From contig CP085827.1 of assembly GCA_020809705.1 (NCBI GenBank), forward strand, positions 1,240,001 through 1,304,000: DNA of 64,000 bases, given 5' to 3'. This document shows positions 28,501-41,487 of this stretch, one piece after another. How positions within the stretch are numbered: the stretch's first letter is position 1; each line of letters opens with the position of its first letter. The notes below the pieces were generated by a model. It saw only the letters and a list, made by a program, of their open reading frames with translations. It did no database searches and had not been told where the DNA came from. This DNA is from Calonectria ilicicola (lineage: Eukaryota; Ascomycota; Sordariomycetes; Hypocreales; Nectriaceae). A program made the position numbers and the translations under genes.

Positions 28501-31500
28501 TATTAATATATAGTACTATATACTTTCTTATAGGCCTAAGAGCTTATACCTATTCCCTTCCTAAGCACTAACTTTCTTTAAAATCTATTAGTATTAATTC
28601 CTTATAAAAGAAATCCTATTTTTTCTTTATTTAAATAAGTAATATATAATTATAGAAATATAAAGCTTAAAGAACTTCTCTATAATAATAATAGGCCTTA
28701 ATATATAATAATCTTTTTCTATTATTACTTATTAGAATTATTTTAATGCTAGACTTAGTATTAACTTTATTCCTATTATTATAAATATTATAATCTATCT
28801 TTTTATTAATATAATTATTATTATTACTTAAAATATTATTACTTAAAATATTATTATTTAAAATATTATTATATTATTAAAAATACTACTAATATTATAC
28901 TATTACCTAGTATAAAATTATTATATTTATATATAATTATTATTTAATATTTAAGAATTTACTTAATAAATCTAGAAAATATATAATAATCTTTACTTAT
29001 AATAATAAATACTTAATAAATATTCTATTTATTATTCTTATTAGATATTATTAATTCAAATTTCTTTTAATATTATAATTTACTATTATATTATATAATC
29101 TAATAATGCTAATTATATTAATACTTAGGAATAGCTTTACTACTATAGTCACTTTCTTCTAGATTAGATCTTAAATCTTTGTAATATAGTTTATTAAGTA
29201 ATATATTAGTGTTATTATTTTGCTTTATATTTTTATAAATAAGATATTATAATTGTGTTTAAATTTAACTATTATTAATTAATTCTAGTGATTAATTATT
29301 AGATATAAATGTTATAGGTAAAGGATACTATTTGCTTTAAACTTACTCTTTTTAAATAGCTTCTAAGGTATATAGAATCTATAAATAGGCTTTTTATTCT
29401 TTTTATTATTATAAGAATATTTAATATATATTATTATATAAATATATATTTAAATTTAGCTAGTGTAGAAGTTGGCTTTATTCTTGAATTATTAAAAAAG
29501 ATACTTAGGACTTATTATAAGATAGGATATATTATTATAAATAACTTTAATTATACTCTTATTATTAAAAGTAATAGATTTATCTAGATCCTAAATAAAA
29601 AAAATGCTAATATATATTAGCTTTTTATAATTTTAATAAATTAATAAAAATACTTACCTTATTAAAAATAAAATTAATATATTTTAATATTATCTTTTTA
29701 TTCTTTATTAAATTCTTATTATTTTTATTATTTTTATAAGAAGTACTAATAAAATTATTAAGTTCTAAATTCCTCTTAAATCATAATAATCTATAAAGAT
29801 AAAGAGCATTATATTTATTAATTTTAATAGTATTAAAATACTATTTAATCTAGCTAAAGACTAACTCCTTATCTACTTTAATATAATATTTAAAAAATAA
29901 TTAGACTTTATAATAAAAGAATATTATAAAATTAATTAGATCTATTATAACTAACTTAATTCTTTTATACTAATTATAAAAAGCCTAAAGTAAGATTATT
30001 TTTATATTATCTTTATCTTCCTTTTAATATATAGCTAGATATAGTTTTACTAGATTTATAATATTATTAGGGTTTAATATATATTATATTATTAGAATAC
30101 TATATTTAATAATAAGTAATTTAATCTTCTTATATATAGCTAGCTATAATTCCTATAATATAAATTACTTATAACTAAAATAGAATATATATTAAAGAAA
30201 TTTTTTTATATTTATATCTTTAATACTTCTCTTAGCCTCTAATTCCTTCTATATTTTAATTAATTTCTTAAATATTAGTAATTAAATGATCCTTTTAATC
30301 TTAAGAAAATCATCTTGATATATATTTAGTATATTTACTTCTTTATTCTTATACTAGATCTTAATATTGAATATTAAGAATGTAAAAGTTTAATAATTAA
30401 TAAAATAATTATTATATTATTATATTATTTTTTTTATTTATAGATAAAGTCTAAGGTTTTATATTAAAAAAAGTATATCTATATTAGCCTTAAAATTATT
30501 TCTATAAATACTATTAATAAACTAGAAATAATTTTTTTAAAAATCTAATTATATCTTCTTCTTATATTATAATTTACTAAATCTATATAAAAATAATATT
30601 AAAAAAACTTTTTTAAAATATTAAAGATTATTAATATTTATATACTTACTATCTCTTAAAATATAAATATATAACTTAAGGTTTAAATCTTAGTTATACT
30701 TAATAATCTTAATAATAAATTGGAGTTTATTAGAATCTATTATTTATAATACTATATTTAAAAGAAATATACTAATTATAAAGATCTTATTAAGAAAGCT
30801 TTTTATACTTTTATACTTTAGCTCTTCTTAACTATATTAATTATAAAATAAAGAATCCTTATTATAAATAATATTATTCTTATTATAAGGCCTACCTAGT
30901 CTATTAATAATCTCTTTAAGTAACTAAGATCTATTGTTTTTTATTCTATGCTCTTCTAGGGATATAATGTGTGTTATATATATTTGCTCTTATATAGATA
31001 GCTTATTTCTTTTAATTTTATTATAAATCTAGCTTAGAATACTATATACTAGCTTACCTTAATTATCTAGCTTATTTATATTAATTATAATATTTTTATA
31101 GTAAGGATTAAACTCTTTTAATTATAGTAATATATATTTTATAATTTTTTAATAAATTAAAAATAATTTAAATAAGTTAGTAGGAGCTAGCTTCTTTATC
31201 CTATACTAGAATATATAAATATCTTTTAAGAACTATAATAGTTAATATAGTAATACTATAGTAATTAAATCTTAAATATTATTTAGAAATATTATTATAT
31301 AATCTTTAATATATTTTATATATATTATATCTTATTTAATACTTTTTATTACTTTAATTTTTATAATAAAACTAAAATAAGTATTTAATCTTATTAACTT
31401 CTTTTTATTAATATTAAATCTTTAAAAGTATTTAAATATATATATTTATAATTAAATATTTAATATAAATAACCACTATATATTATATTATTATTATATA

Positions 31501-31651
31501 TAGTTTTTATATAAGCCTTATATATTAAAATAGATTTACTAAAAGAAAAACAATCTAAATAAAAATATATACAATATTTATATTTTATAGAATTATTTAT
31601 TCATTCTATCTAATTAAGTTCTTTTATATTTAGAATATTAATCTTTTAATA

Positions 31652-31692
<41 letters not shown>

Positions 31693-34600
31693 AAAGTATT
31701 AATATTATAGAATATTTAATAAAAGTTTATAGTAATAGATATATTTCTTTTATAAAGAATAGGTTTATATTAAGCTTTAATATATAATAACCTTTTCTTC
31801 TCTTTAAATTTATCTTCCAAATATTTAATAAAAACATCTAATACTTAAACCTACTTATTAAAATTACTATTTACTAACTACTAAGCCTATTATTAGATTT
31901 ACCTTATATATTAATTTTACCTATTATAAGTTCTATTATCTTATTAATATATATTTAAAGGAAATATATATAAATTAGAAGTTTTAGTAATAAGAATAAG
32001 TATAGGTAAAATTTCCTATAGTATATATTATAAATTACTATCTACTAGATTTTCTTGCTTAACTCTTTATCTCTTATTAGCCAGCTAGCCCTATATTAGA
32101 AACTTTATCTTGCTTATACACTCTCTTATAACTAATCTATCATAAAGATAATTTTAGTCCTTTTTAAAACCTACTATAACTTATATAGGATTTAATAATA
32201 TAAATCTAGGAAATTAGATTAATATAAGTTCCTATTATTATAATCTAATATTCTTAGAAAGTTGATCAGACTTAGCAGTAACTAATAGCCTTTATTATTG
32301 AATTTCCCTTCTTGCCTTTAATCTTTTATTATAAAATTCCTTTTATTTAAGAGCTTAAGATATCCAAGGCAATTCTCTTAACTATAGCAATAGTGGACTA
32401 ATTATTAGAGATGCTTAACCTATTTATATCTTAGCCACTAATGCCTAATAATTAATAGTGTTAATTTAGGTTATAGTAGCTTTATTTTATTATATTTAGT
32501 TATCTTCTTATTTAGTTAATTTTTATTTTTAGTTAAAATTTATATTTATATTTTTTAAATTTTAATATACTTATACTAATATTAAACTTATTAATAATAA
32601 TCATTCTATTTAAGTTTTAATTTCTTATATTTCATTATTTATTATATTATTTTAGCTTAAAATTGCTTTATATTTCTAATAAATCACTTATCTTTTATTA
32701 TAAGAACCTCTTAGCCTACCTTTTAGTCTATAAGATATATTTATTAATAGTAGCTAATATAATTAAGCTTTAAATACCTTTATTTATATATTATTAATAT
32801 TAATATTATTAATAATAGATAAATATTTCCTATTATTTCTTAAATCTTTTAATAAATTAATTATAAGTATTTATCTAAGTGCTAGATCTATTAATAAAGT
32901 ATTAGATATAATAATAAAAGATGGCTTACTAGATAAAAGGTATATAGTATTAATTTATTAAATATAATTTAGTATTATTAATTAAGTAGTAATATAAGAT
33001 ATTATTATATCTAAACTTATATTTAAGTATATTTTATTAAAAATATTATTATATATTCTTAACCTAAGATTAGTAAATATATTATCTAGAGCTTAATTAT
33101 ATAATCTTTTAAATAAAGTAGATAATAATAAAATTATATTAGGTTTGTATAAATTAGTATTAATAAATCTTATTATAATCTATTTTTAATATATTAAGAT
33201 AGAATAATAAAATTATTTTAAAATAAATATTATTTAATTTATATAAATAAAAACTAATTCTTTTATATAGATTATATTCTTTTAATTTTACCCCAACCTT
33301 CTTACTAAACCTACAGCCTATAATAATAAAGGTCTTTAATTAGTATATCTTTTAGAATTATTCTATTCTAAGATATCTAAAGCTTTATATTATATATATC
33401 TCTATTACTTCTATATCTAGCATAATATAATTAAATTATATACTATATTATATCCTTAGTATATTATATTCCTAATCTATATAAAGATATTAATAAAATA
33501 TTATATTTACTTATTTACTATTTTATATAATAATATTAAAAAGAAATATATATTATTTATTAAGATTATTTTAAATTTAGATAGTTATTATATTAATAAT
33601 TAATTAATATATTAGATTTATATATTTTCTTATTTTATAGATATAATAATAATAATTTAGATTATTATTATATTAATATAATAATAAAGTATTATAAAAA
33701 AGTAAAAATATTTAATAGCTATATTAATAAACTAATTCTATAATCTTAGTATCTATATTATTAAAAGTAAATCTATCTTTATTATTAAATTAATTATATT
33801 ATTTTAGTAAAATAATTAACTTTATTTCTACTATAAAATAAGCCTTCAAAGAATCTTCTCTTTAAATTTATACTTTATATACCACTACACTAACTTAACT
33901 AATATTACCCTTAATCTCTCTCTATTCTATACTTATTATTTTACTAATATTAATAAATAAATAATTATAATAATTAATTCTAAATCTTATAACTTATTAA
34001 GTTATATCTTTATTAAAGCCTTCTTCCACCACTAATCTAGATAAGCCTCCCCTCCATATAAGCCCTATATATTATAAAAAAACCTAAGTAATAATATAAT
34101 TATATTTTTTTTAATTAAATTAATACTTCAATCTATTTTCTAATATCCAAAGAATACCTAATAAAAAGCTTTAATATTAAAACTATTTATAAAGTTTATA
34201 TTTTATATACTTTATTTATAATATTATTTAAATATTCTATATTATATCCTAAGAAATATTAAATTAATAATTTAGTAAAAATTTATTTTAGTTTAAATAT
34301 CTTATTTTATAGCTATTAAATTATTAATAAAAAATAAGTAAAGTAATAGTTTTTCTTTATATATAAAATATATTTATATATATTAAAATAAATATTATAT
34401 AAGTTTAATATTTTTAATAAAAAAGATAATAATAAAGATATTTATAAGGCTATAATAGGTTAGATTTAAGATAATAGATTTTAATTATAAGTATTCTTAT
34501 ATTATTTATTAAATATTCTTAATATATTTATTATTAATATAAAATATAATTCCTTACCTCAAGAGCTTACTAATATAAAAGGCTTTCCATTTATCTATCT

Positions 34601-35813
34601 ATTCCTTACTTTCTTAAAATAAGTTATTAATATAGGCTTAACTTAATTAATTTATAAATATATTTTCTTATTTAATAATCTATAATTTAGATACTATACC
34701 TTTATTTAGGGTTATACTTATATTATTTTAGGTTAATAGAATAAAAGTCTTTTTAAAAACTTTTACTCTTTTAAAATCTTTATTTTTTTTTATTTATACT
34801 TTATTTTACTTTATCCTTTATAAAAAAATAATAAATAGTAAAATTATATAATTTATTCTAAGGATTTTAATAATCTATATAAGCAAATTTATTAATATCC
34901 TTAACTATAATCTAATAATTAACCTACTTAAAGATAAGAATAATTATATTTTTATTATTATCCCTAACTTTTAGATATTCTTAAAGAAAAATAATACACT
35001 TATATCTACTTTTAACTTAGCCTCTTTATTAAAAAACAACCCTAACTTATTTAAAACTAATAGATTTATAATAATAAAATCTATATTTAAAATATTATTA
35101 AAAAAATTATTAAAAGGAATATAATTATAATTAAAATTAATAAAATTATTCTAAATTATAACCTTATAAATAAAATCTTTATAAATAGTATTTTTATAAT
35201 TAGAATTATTATTAATAAAATTATTATAATAATCTATAATTTCTTTATTAAATAAAAGATTAATACTTTCTAATAATTCTATAATAATATTTAAAAGATT
35301 TAAAGAATTTAATATAATTATTATAATAATTAAAATTATTATAAAAATATTTTTATCTTTTATTATATTAATAAACTTTAATAAAAATAATAATAAATAT
35401 AATTATAATAAAATAAAAAAAAAAATAATATATTCTTTATAATTTAAAAATTCTTTTAATTTAATATAAAATTATTAATTATTAAATTAAATAAAAAAAA
35501 AAATATTTAATTAAAAAATCTTAAATAATCTTTTTTTTTTTATTATTTTAAATTTAATTTATATAATTTTACTTTATATTTTTAATTATAAACTTATTAT
35601 AATTAAATTATTAATTACTTATTTTTTTTTATTTTTTATCTCTCTTATTATTTACTCTAGATATTCTTACCCTATACTATATACATAACAACTTTCTAAC
35701 ATTTCAAGCTCCAACTTCAAACACCATACCAAAAGACTAATAGCACAAGGAAGCCTCTAACCATCCTACCTAGCCCGCCCTCCAACTTCCCACCGGCGGA
35801 CGGGCGCTTTCCT
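25514..35813. repeat. Unidentified 10.3-kb element, copy B, RIP-mutated
   Basis: Second tandem copy, starting with the same GTCTTTCGGTCACGAAAGAT and ending in the same GC-rich tail (about 35765-35813). It follows copy A along its whole length with small length changes. An AT dinucleotide run of about 40 bases lies near 31650-31690. There is no LTR-like long terminal repeat at the ends. The 10-base word GTCTTTCGGT occurs at 15231-15240, 25514-25523 and 35814-35823, that is at the left edge, the junction and the right edge. Confidence 0.8.
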
Positions 35814-35823
35814 GTCTTTCGGT
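35814..35823. repeat. 10-base direct repeat closing the tandem array
   Basis: GTCTTTCGGT, identical to the first ten bases of copies A and B, followed by unrelated unique sequence (ACAAAAG). With one copy at each border this is either a target duplication or a recombination core shared by both insertions. Confidence 0.6.
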
Positions 35824-36203
35824 ACAAAAGAAGTTATTAAGCACTCATTTTTTTCAGCCCACATCTCAAGCCCTCATCCCTATAAAATGATCCCTGTCGG
35901 TATGGCCCGATTGAGCGAGCATGGCTCGGTTCCGGTTCGCTCCAGGAGAGTTACCCCGTTTGGAACCAAGATAAGCCCTCCAGTTGGCCCGGATTAACCC
36001 TGCCCAGCCTCCGGGACTGGATATAATTCTCCTGCCCTCACTGGACGCAGTGGACGGTATATTGCAATGTATATTGCGCGTGATCTTCACGTGTGTTTCA
36101 AAATCTACCCCTCGATCGATAGCTAGATCTTACCCTTTTAATTATTAGATTTTGCAATGCACGTGAATCGCACGTGGGCTAGCTTTTGCAATGGCTATTG
36201 CAA

Positions 36204-36340
36204 GCCGGCGGACGTGCTAACCTTCCAGCTTCGTACCGAAAGACTACTTTGCGCAAGGGAGCCGCCAACTTGCCCGCCCTGCTTGCCCTTCCGGGCTTCC
36301 AGCTTCTAGCCGGCGGACGTGCGCCTTCCCCTGTCTTATG
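36204..36340. repeat. GC-rich relatives of the 10.3-kb element's right end
   Basis: The 14-base word GCCGGCGGACGTGC occurs at 36204-36217 and 36309-36322. Between them, ACCGAAAGACTA...GCGCAAGGGAGCC matches the element end ACCAAAAGACTA...GCACAAGGAAGCC with G-to-A changes in the element copies, and both run into CCCGCCCT, a CCGGCGGACG word and CCTGTCTT. This looks like an unmutated, truncated third copy of the element's right end. Confidence 0.55.
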
Positions 36341-36525
36341 CTGCCTGCCCCTTGACCCCTTGTCTCTGATTGGTGGCACGAATGTGCACAGTTCATTAGC
36401 CAGGTTTCTCTTCCTTCTAGGCCTTTGGTTGGTAGTACGATGTTGAATATAAGATTTTTATTGGGTATTGAAGATTAAAGAAAGGAGATTTAATTGGAAG
36501 ATTAATTGGTTAAATGCCGGCAAAA

Positions 36526-36573
36526 GCTATGTCTCAGTGACCGCTATGTCTCAGTGGCTGCTATGTCTCAGTG
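36526..36573. repeat. Three 17-base-period tandem units
   Basis: GCTATGTCTCAGTG at 36526, 36543 and 36560, with three variable bases between units. No function is evident. Confidence 0.8.
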
Positions 36574-36865
36574 CTTGCCTCGACGCCCTACAGGGTGGGT
36601 GGGTGGGCTCGGGGGAGGGGGAGCCCTACGGGCTCCCCCGACCTTCCAGTAGCTAAGACCTTCCAGCAGCCCAAAGGTTCCTCAACCGAGCTCTTTTGTG
36701 TGAGCCTGGCGCTGCGGTGCGGGCCAGGGCCACCTCCTTGTATCCTATAAAGCATACCGGATGCGATCTTGCTTGGGGGTGTTTGGTAGCCAATGAGATG
36801 TCGCATCATAAACAAGGCGTAAAATCGCCGGGCTCCAATGGTGCAAGTGGCCCAACTTAGCGTAT

Positions 36866-36942
36866 TTCGGCGTCCGGCGACCGAACCGCCGGGCAAGTCG
36901 TGCGGTATGGGCCTCTCTCACAGTGGTCTGGCCTTTATAAAA
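36866..36942 (+). promoter_or_regulatory. Likely aminotransferase core promoter
   Basis: TATAAAA at 36936-36942 lies 84 bases before the ATG. Just upstream, TTCGG (36866-36870) and CCGAA (36881-36885) form an inverted pair around further CGG/CCG triplets, a layout that a Zn2Cys6 dimer could bind. The TATA call is by eye; the regulator site is inference. Confidence 0.4.
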
Positions 36943-37025
36943 GAAATAGCCATCACTAATAACTTCAAATCGAATTCAATCCATCTGCTTATTGAAAACC
37001 TGAATTACACATCAACTACTCCATC

Positions 37026-38554
37026 ATGTCATCCAATTCAGACCTCAAGACATCACTCTTGACTCCTTTGGCGAGCCAGCTTCGCCCTTCGCCAACCCTG
37101 GAAATAAACGAGATTGTCCAAGAACGCCTAAAGCAAGGAAAAAAGGTTATTCATCTTGGATTTGGCGAAGCAACGTTTCCTCTCCAACAAGATGTAGTTG
37201 CAGCGCACCGAGATGCTAGCAACATCACTAGCTATCTACCAGTCAGCGGATTGGCGAGCTTAAGAGAGGTGAGAACTTATCATTGTTGACAAATATGCTA
37301 GGAACCTGAACTTAACATGAATGCGATGTCCTTTAGTCTATTGCCCGATTTCAATCGCGCCGTCTGGAATCCACAATTGCGCCAGAGCAGGTTGTTGTTG
37401 CACCAGGGTCCAAACCGCTCTTGTTTGCATTATTCGACATTCTCAAAGGAGATGTACTTCTCCCAAGGCCCTCGTGGGTAAGCTATGAACCACAAGTGAT
37501 GCATGCCGGGAAGCGACTTTTTTGGGTTGAGACAGATGAAAAGGATCGTCATACAATCACCAGTTCGTTTTCTGCCGCTCTTGTCACTCTCGCGAGTTTT
37601 CTGACAACTAATAGAATCGTCGCTCGAATTGTCATACAACAATGCCGTGTCTGATGGCGGCAATCCTAAAGTGATGCTCATTAACAGCCCGTCCAATCCT
37701 ACTGGCCAGGCATTCTCTGAATCTAATGTGGAAATTATCGCCAATTTCTGCCAGGAACATGACATCCTCTTGATAAGCGATGAGATTTATTCTGACATCA
37801 CTTTTTCTAATGAGTACCGTACAAGCCCTTGCTTTGGGTCTCGTTTCAATACTGGCAAAATGGTCTTGACAGGTGGACTCTCCAAGGTACGAAAAAGGTA
37901 GACAACACTAGAGTTCTCAACATTAACACTTATTAGACCTACTCCGCCGGTGGCTGGCGCGTTGGATTCGCAATCTTCCAAGATACGGATGTTGGTAAGG
38001 CATTGCAGGCAGCCATTCTGGCATACGCCTCTGAGTGCTGGTCAGCTGCTTCAGCTCCTGCTCAGAAAGCAGCGGCGGTTGCGTTTGATACAAGTCCTGA
38101 GATGGATCTATATCGAAGTCAGGTGACAGTTTTGCACAAAAAATGTGCTTTGGCATTGTACCATGCCTTGAATGACTGTGGGCTCGCTGTTATAGAACCG
38201 AAAGGTGCCTTCTACCTCTATCCCTCGTTCCACCCGTACAGCAAGCAGCTAGAAGCTTTAGGGGTCAGGACGAGTGTCCAGCTGGCACGATGGCTAATTG
38301 AAGAATGCGGTATTGCCGTTCTTCCAGGCTCCGTTTTTGGAGAAGATGACGAGGGCTTGATTGGTGGTCGATACCGAGTGCGCATGGCAACCAGCTATCT
38401 CTTCTTCCGAAATGAGCAGGACAGATATGGAAAGGGATATGAACTTCTCTCGTCAGCTTCAGAAAACGAAAACACGGCAAAAGCAGCCTTGCTTGATGAG
38501 GCCATTGCCGCCATCCAGGACGCGGTCGCAAAGTTGAAAGCCGTGATAGTTTAG
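37026..38554 (+). CDS. PLP-dependent class I/II aminotransferase
   Basis: Aminotransferase of the AspC-like class I/II fold, 452 residues. Exons 37026-37268, 37337-37562, 37615-37886 and 37937-38554; intron 2 uses GTTCGT and a CTGAC branch site. Seen: substrate-end motif VIHLGFGEATFPL, the PLP-site run INSPSNPTGQ, DEIYSD, the Schiff-base lysine at about K247 (TGGLSKTYSAGGWRVGF), and the C-terminal arginine region (GGRYRVRMATSY). The substrate cannot be read from sequence. As first gene of the cluster, it could supply or remove the amino group of an aromatic or branched amino acid used by the isocyanide synthase, or modify a later intermediate; that role is inference. It is divergent in direction from the regulator next door, whose 3' end lies 136 bases away. 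Confidence 0.9.
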
Positions 38555-38690
38555 TTATAGTCTATGGAAAAGGGTGCCTTTCTTCAACAAAATATTACGT
38601 TTCACATATCAAATAGAAAGCTCGGGTCTATGCAAAACTTATTGCTCCGTAAATAATTACAACTATTACGTCGAATGAACTACAATATGA

Positions 38691-40939
38691 TCAGAAAGTG
38701 AATTCTTGTGATTCTGGAAAGATGTCCCAAAATGTTTGTGTCTCGTCGATCCCAAGAAATTCCTTGAATAAGTCGAGACTTTCCCAGTCTCCCACTAAAT
38801 TTGTATCTCCATAATTAGGCCCGTTTGCAGTAAGACTCTCCTCTGGCACAAAAGGTGGTAACAAACTGGTGCTTTCCGGTAGACCAGACATATGGGATAA
38901 ATCTTCTGCTGTCTGGCCCGTCAAGCTTGACGATATTGTCCGTAGACTGTCATTGGACAAAACTTCAAATTCAGTCTCCAGTCTTATTAGTATGTCTTCA
39001 TTCCAGCGCTCATTTAGAATTGCGAGGCAGATGGAGCATTTTCTAGTCCAGGTCGGAAAATCAACAAGGAGAAATGGTAGGCCAGGCTTCAAAGCCAGCT
39101 GACGAAATCCAGTCCTAGCCGTTATCAACATCGTTAGTCCAGCGAATAAAACCCCTTGGACTAACATCCAACTAAGAGGAATATTGCTGTTGCGTAGGAT
39201 ATCTAATACGTTGTCTATATAAGCGCCAGCCGATCGAATGCACTTTTCCAGGGAAGTACCTAGAGGTCGAGGACAAAGTGGGCTGGATCGATGAAGCACA
39301 AATGAAGTGCTGTGATATAACCGATCCCAATAACTGTAACTATATCAGCCCCCGTAAAGCCTAGGAAGGCACTCCCACTGTACCTATAAGGATATGGCGA
39401 GGCCCCTTGAGATTGGTCTATTGGAATCTCAGACCGCCATTGTTCGAGCTCAAGTTGGAGTGAATTAATCACTTCATTAGCTTCTATTGTCGTGTCTTCA
39501 GGTGTATAGTTTACGCAATAGACCTTCGAAATGATTCGATTTTGAATTTGTCGGTGTTTGAAGTGATGAATGCCAAAATACGTCTCGTCGTTCTTTTCTG
39601 GCATTCTTGCGGTGATGTGTTCTTGGCCAATGGATGGTGGCCGACCCAGGTTGTAGGTTAGTTGAATTTCGATTGCATAAGCTGTCCAAAATACTCGGCT
39701 TCTCTCGTCAACCTCCTGCTCCGATGTGTTGCAAATGCGAGGGGAGTAGTGAAGCCCAATTTCAGTTGCCATCTGTCTAATGATGAGCAGAGATCTCCCA
39801 AAATTGAGTCAAGAGGATTACCCGTATTGCTAGCCCGACTAATTGCCATTGACTTGACTCTATCGGCCCATAAGAGCTGTATATTGAGATTAATAGAATA
39901 ATTTGTATGGCTGAAACGCTTGGCTTGAGACATTGGCTATTTCGATTGAAGTGATCAAGAGCCTTGGAATATAGATAGCCCGGGGATATTTCTTGTCCAA
40001 TACTGTATGAAGTACTCCTTTGTCCTTGTAATTGCTTTCTTGTGTTTGAATAATTTGTTGCCCCCAGCGCCATAATAAGATAGAAGATTGTCATCTCGGA
40101 ATTTCTTTCATATCCTAGCATGGTTTGGTCAAGATCTGTTGATTGAAACTCTCTACATCTGTCTATCAAATCCCTCAAAGATTGAAGATTCATCAGTGGG
40201 TATATTGGATGAATCCACATCTCATAGGAAAGCAGAAGTAGCCGCGTGTCCTTATGTGAGAGTGTCGTGGTGGTTCTAGCAAGGCTTGCCGTGTCAGATA
40301 TTCTCTCTTCTGTAGGAGAAATATGACAATTTTTCGACAAGTTCCGGTCCAGGGCGGATTTTCGTGCAAGAGATGCGGCATAAGCGACAAAGAAAGCTCC
40401 ACTTGAGGGACCAAGATATCTCATATCCCCTGTGGCGTTGAGTGCGACCAAGCTAAGCTCTGGTGCGCAAGTTCCTAACTCTGGAGATCCACTAGCATGC
40501 AATACTTGAGGAGAAGAATGAATACCGCTATTGGTAATTTCTGAGCTTGATGCTTGGAGATTTGAGCTGGGTGTACTACCCAGGACCGGTTGAAGCGGAG
40601 TATCGGTCGGTAAACTCTGACAATCAATTCCCCAGTGTTGAAAAATTTGATCTTCAAGCCATTTTACTCTTTGAGAAGCATCTCTGAGGCTCCTATCACT
40701 CTTAATACTACGATACCTGAGCATATGATAGCACCGGAGGCTTACTGAAGATGGTCACTCTTTCTAGTTCGTTTATAGGGTTCACATGCCGTTCCTGAGT
40801 TAATGCAGCCCTGACAACCCGGGTATCCGGTGCACTAAGTATTCTATTAGGAAAATTATTGATCAACTCTTTGGTGAAGGCCTGCCTTTGTTTTCTTCTT
40901 GTGGCAGCGAAGGCAGGCTCGAGTTGGTGTGCTCGCCAT
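38691..40939 (-). CDS. Zn2Cys6 transcription factor, likely cluster regulator
   Basis: A 683-residue regulator with exons 40939-40886, 40834-40746, 40692-39822, 39772-39384 and 39339-38691. The zinc cluster has C9, C12, C19, C25, C28 and C35. Exon 1 stops just before C19 at AAG|GCAGGC, so intron 1 would be a GC-AG intron; its branch CTAAT and acceptor CTTAG are normal. The middle domain shows Fungal_trans features: SYEMWIHPIYPLMN, SIYSSYGPIESSQWQLVGLA joined to MATEIGLHYSP, then ERSRVFWTAYAIE and YWDRLYHSTSFVLHR. The intron 2 acceptor (after GATAG, 53 bases) is chosen over an earlier one that would make the intron 29 bases. It lies inside the cluster and probably controls it. Confidence 0.85.
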
Positions 40940-41487
40940 GGTAAGGGGCAAAATACTAGTCAATATCCAATCAAAGACAATAAAATAGCATGTTCTTCAT
41001 GTATAATACTGATGCCTGCACTCGGCTCTTGGAAGGCTTTTTCGTCGCGTGGTTGTAGGAAAGAGATTAGAATCGACACCATGTCCGGAACGGAACGGAC
41101 ATTTTTCGCCGTGGAAACGAAGCAATGACCAAATATTATTGGTCCCCTCTTTGGTAATTATGGGCCCGGCCTTTTTTCGCCGGATTACCCTAAGGATGAG
41201 GCCTGACCGCTTAGCCAAAGATATGGGAAGGATCCTTTTTAGTGATCCTTCAATATCGATGAACTATTTCTATTTTTAATATGTCGGCCTAGAAAAGCTC
41301 GCTTTTTCCTCTGTGGTTGAAAAGCGCTTCTGAACGCGATCAAATTCGGAATCAAGTCCGGCTATTAAGATTGGTCTCTTGTCCATTATTTCCAATCCTC
41401 AATGTATAAAATGCACCCTAATGCCAATCGCGTGTCATTTCCCATACCCTCATAATGAATTTTATCTACTTTGGTTAATGTTTCAAG
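40940..41487. other. Intergenic gap between regulator and MFS gene
   Basis: About 550 bases: upstream region of the regulator and downstream region of the exporter gene. The open frames are short and lack resemblance to known families. No motif stands out. Confidence 0.45.

Larger units (their letters stand above)
35824..37025. other. Intergenic region with short repeats, upstream of aminotransferase
   Basis: Normal base composition returns right after the array. The stretch holds the element-end relatives described separately, three 17-base-period tandem units (36526-36573, unit core GCTATGTCTCAGTG), and a perfect 10-base-pair hairpin with a TAC loop at 36617-36639 (GGGGGAGCCC arm). The last 200 bases are the likely aminotransferase promoter. 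No gene is supported. Confidence 0.55.

Noticed and set aside
15231..35813. AT-rich block as mitochondrial insertion or centromere
   Set aside because: Two ordered copies differing mainly by transitions, with GC-rich ends, fit a RIP-mutated dispersed element better.
15231..35813. Helitron or TIR DNA transposon
   Set aside because: No terminal inverted repeats, and no clear TC...CTRR ends with a terminal hairpin.
36186..36446. 86-codon GC-rich ORF
   Set aside because: Lies on the element-end relatives and mirrors an opposite-strand frame; no protein family.
40717..40745. 29-base intron in the cluster regulator
   Set aside because: Frame would fit, but it is too short; a 53-base intron ending at GATAG also restores frame.
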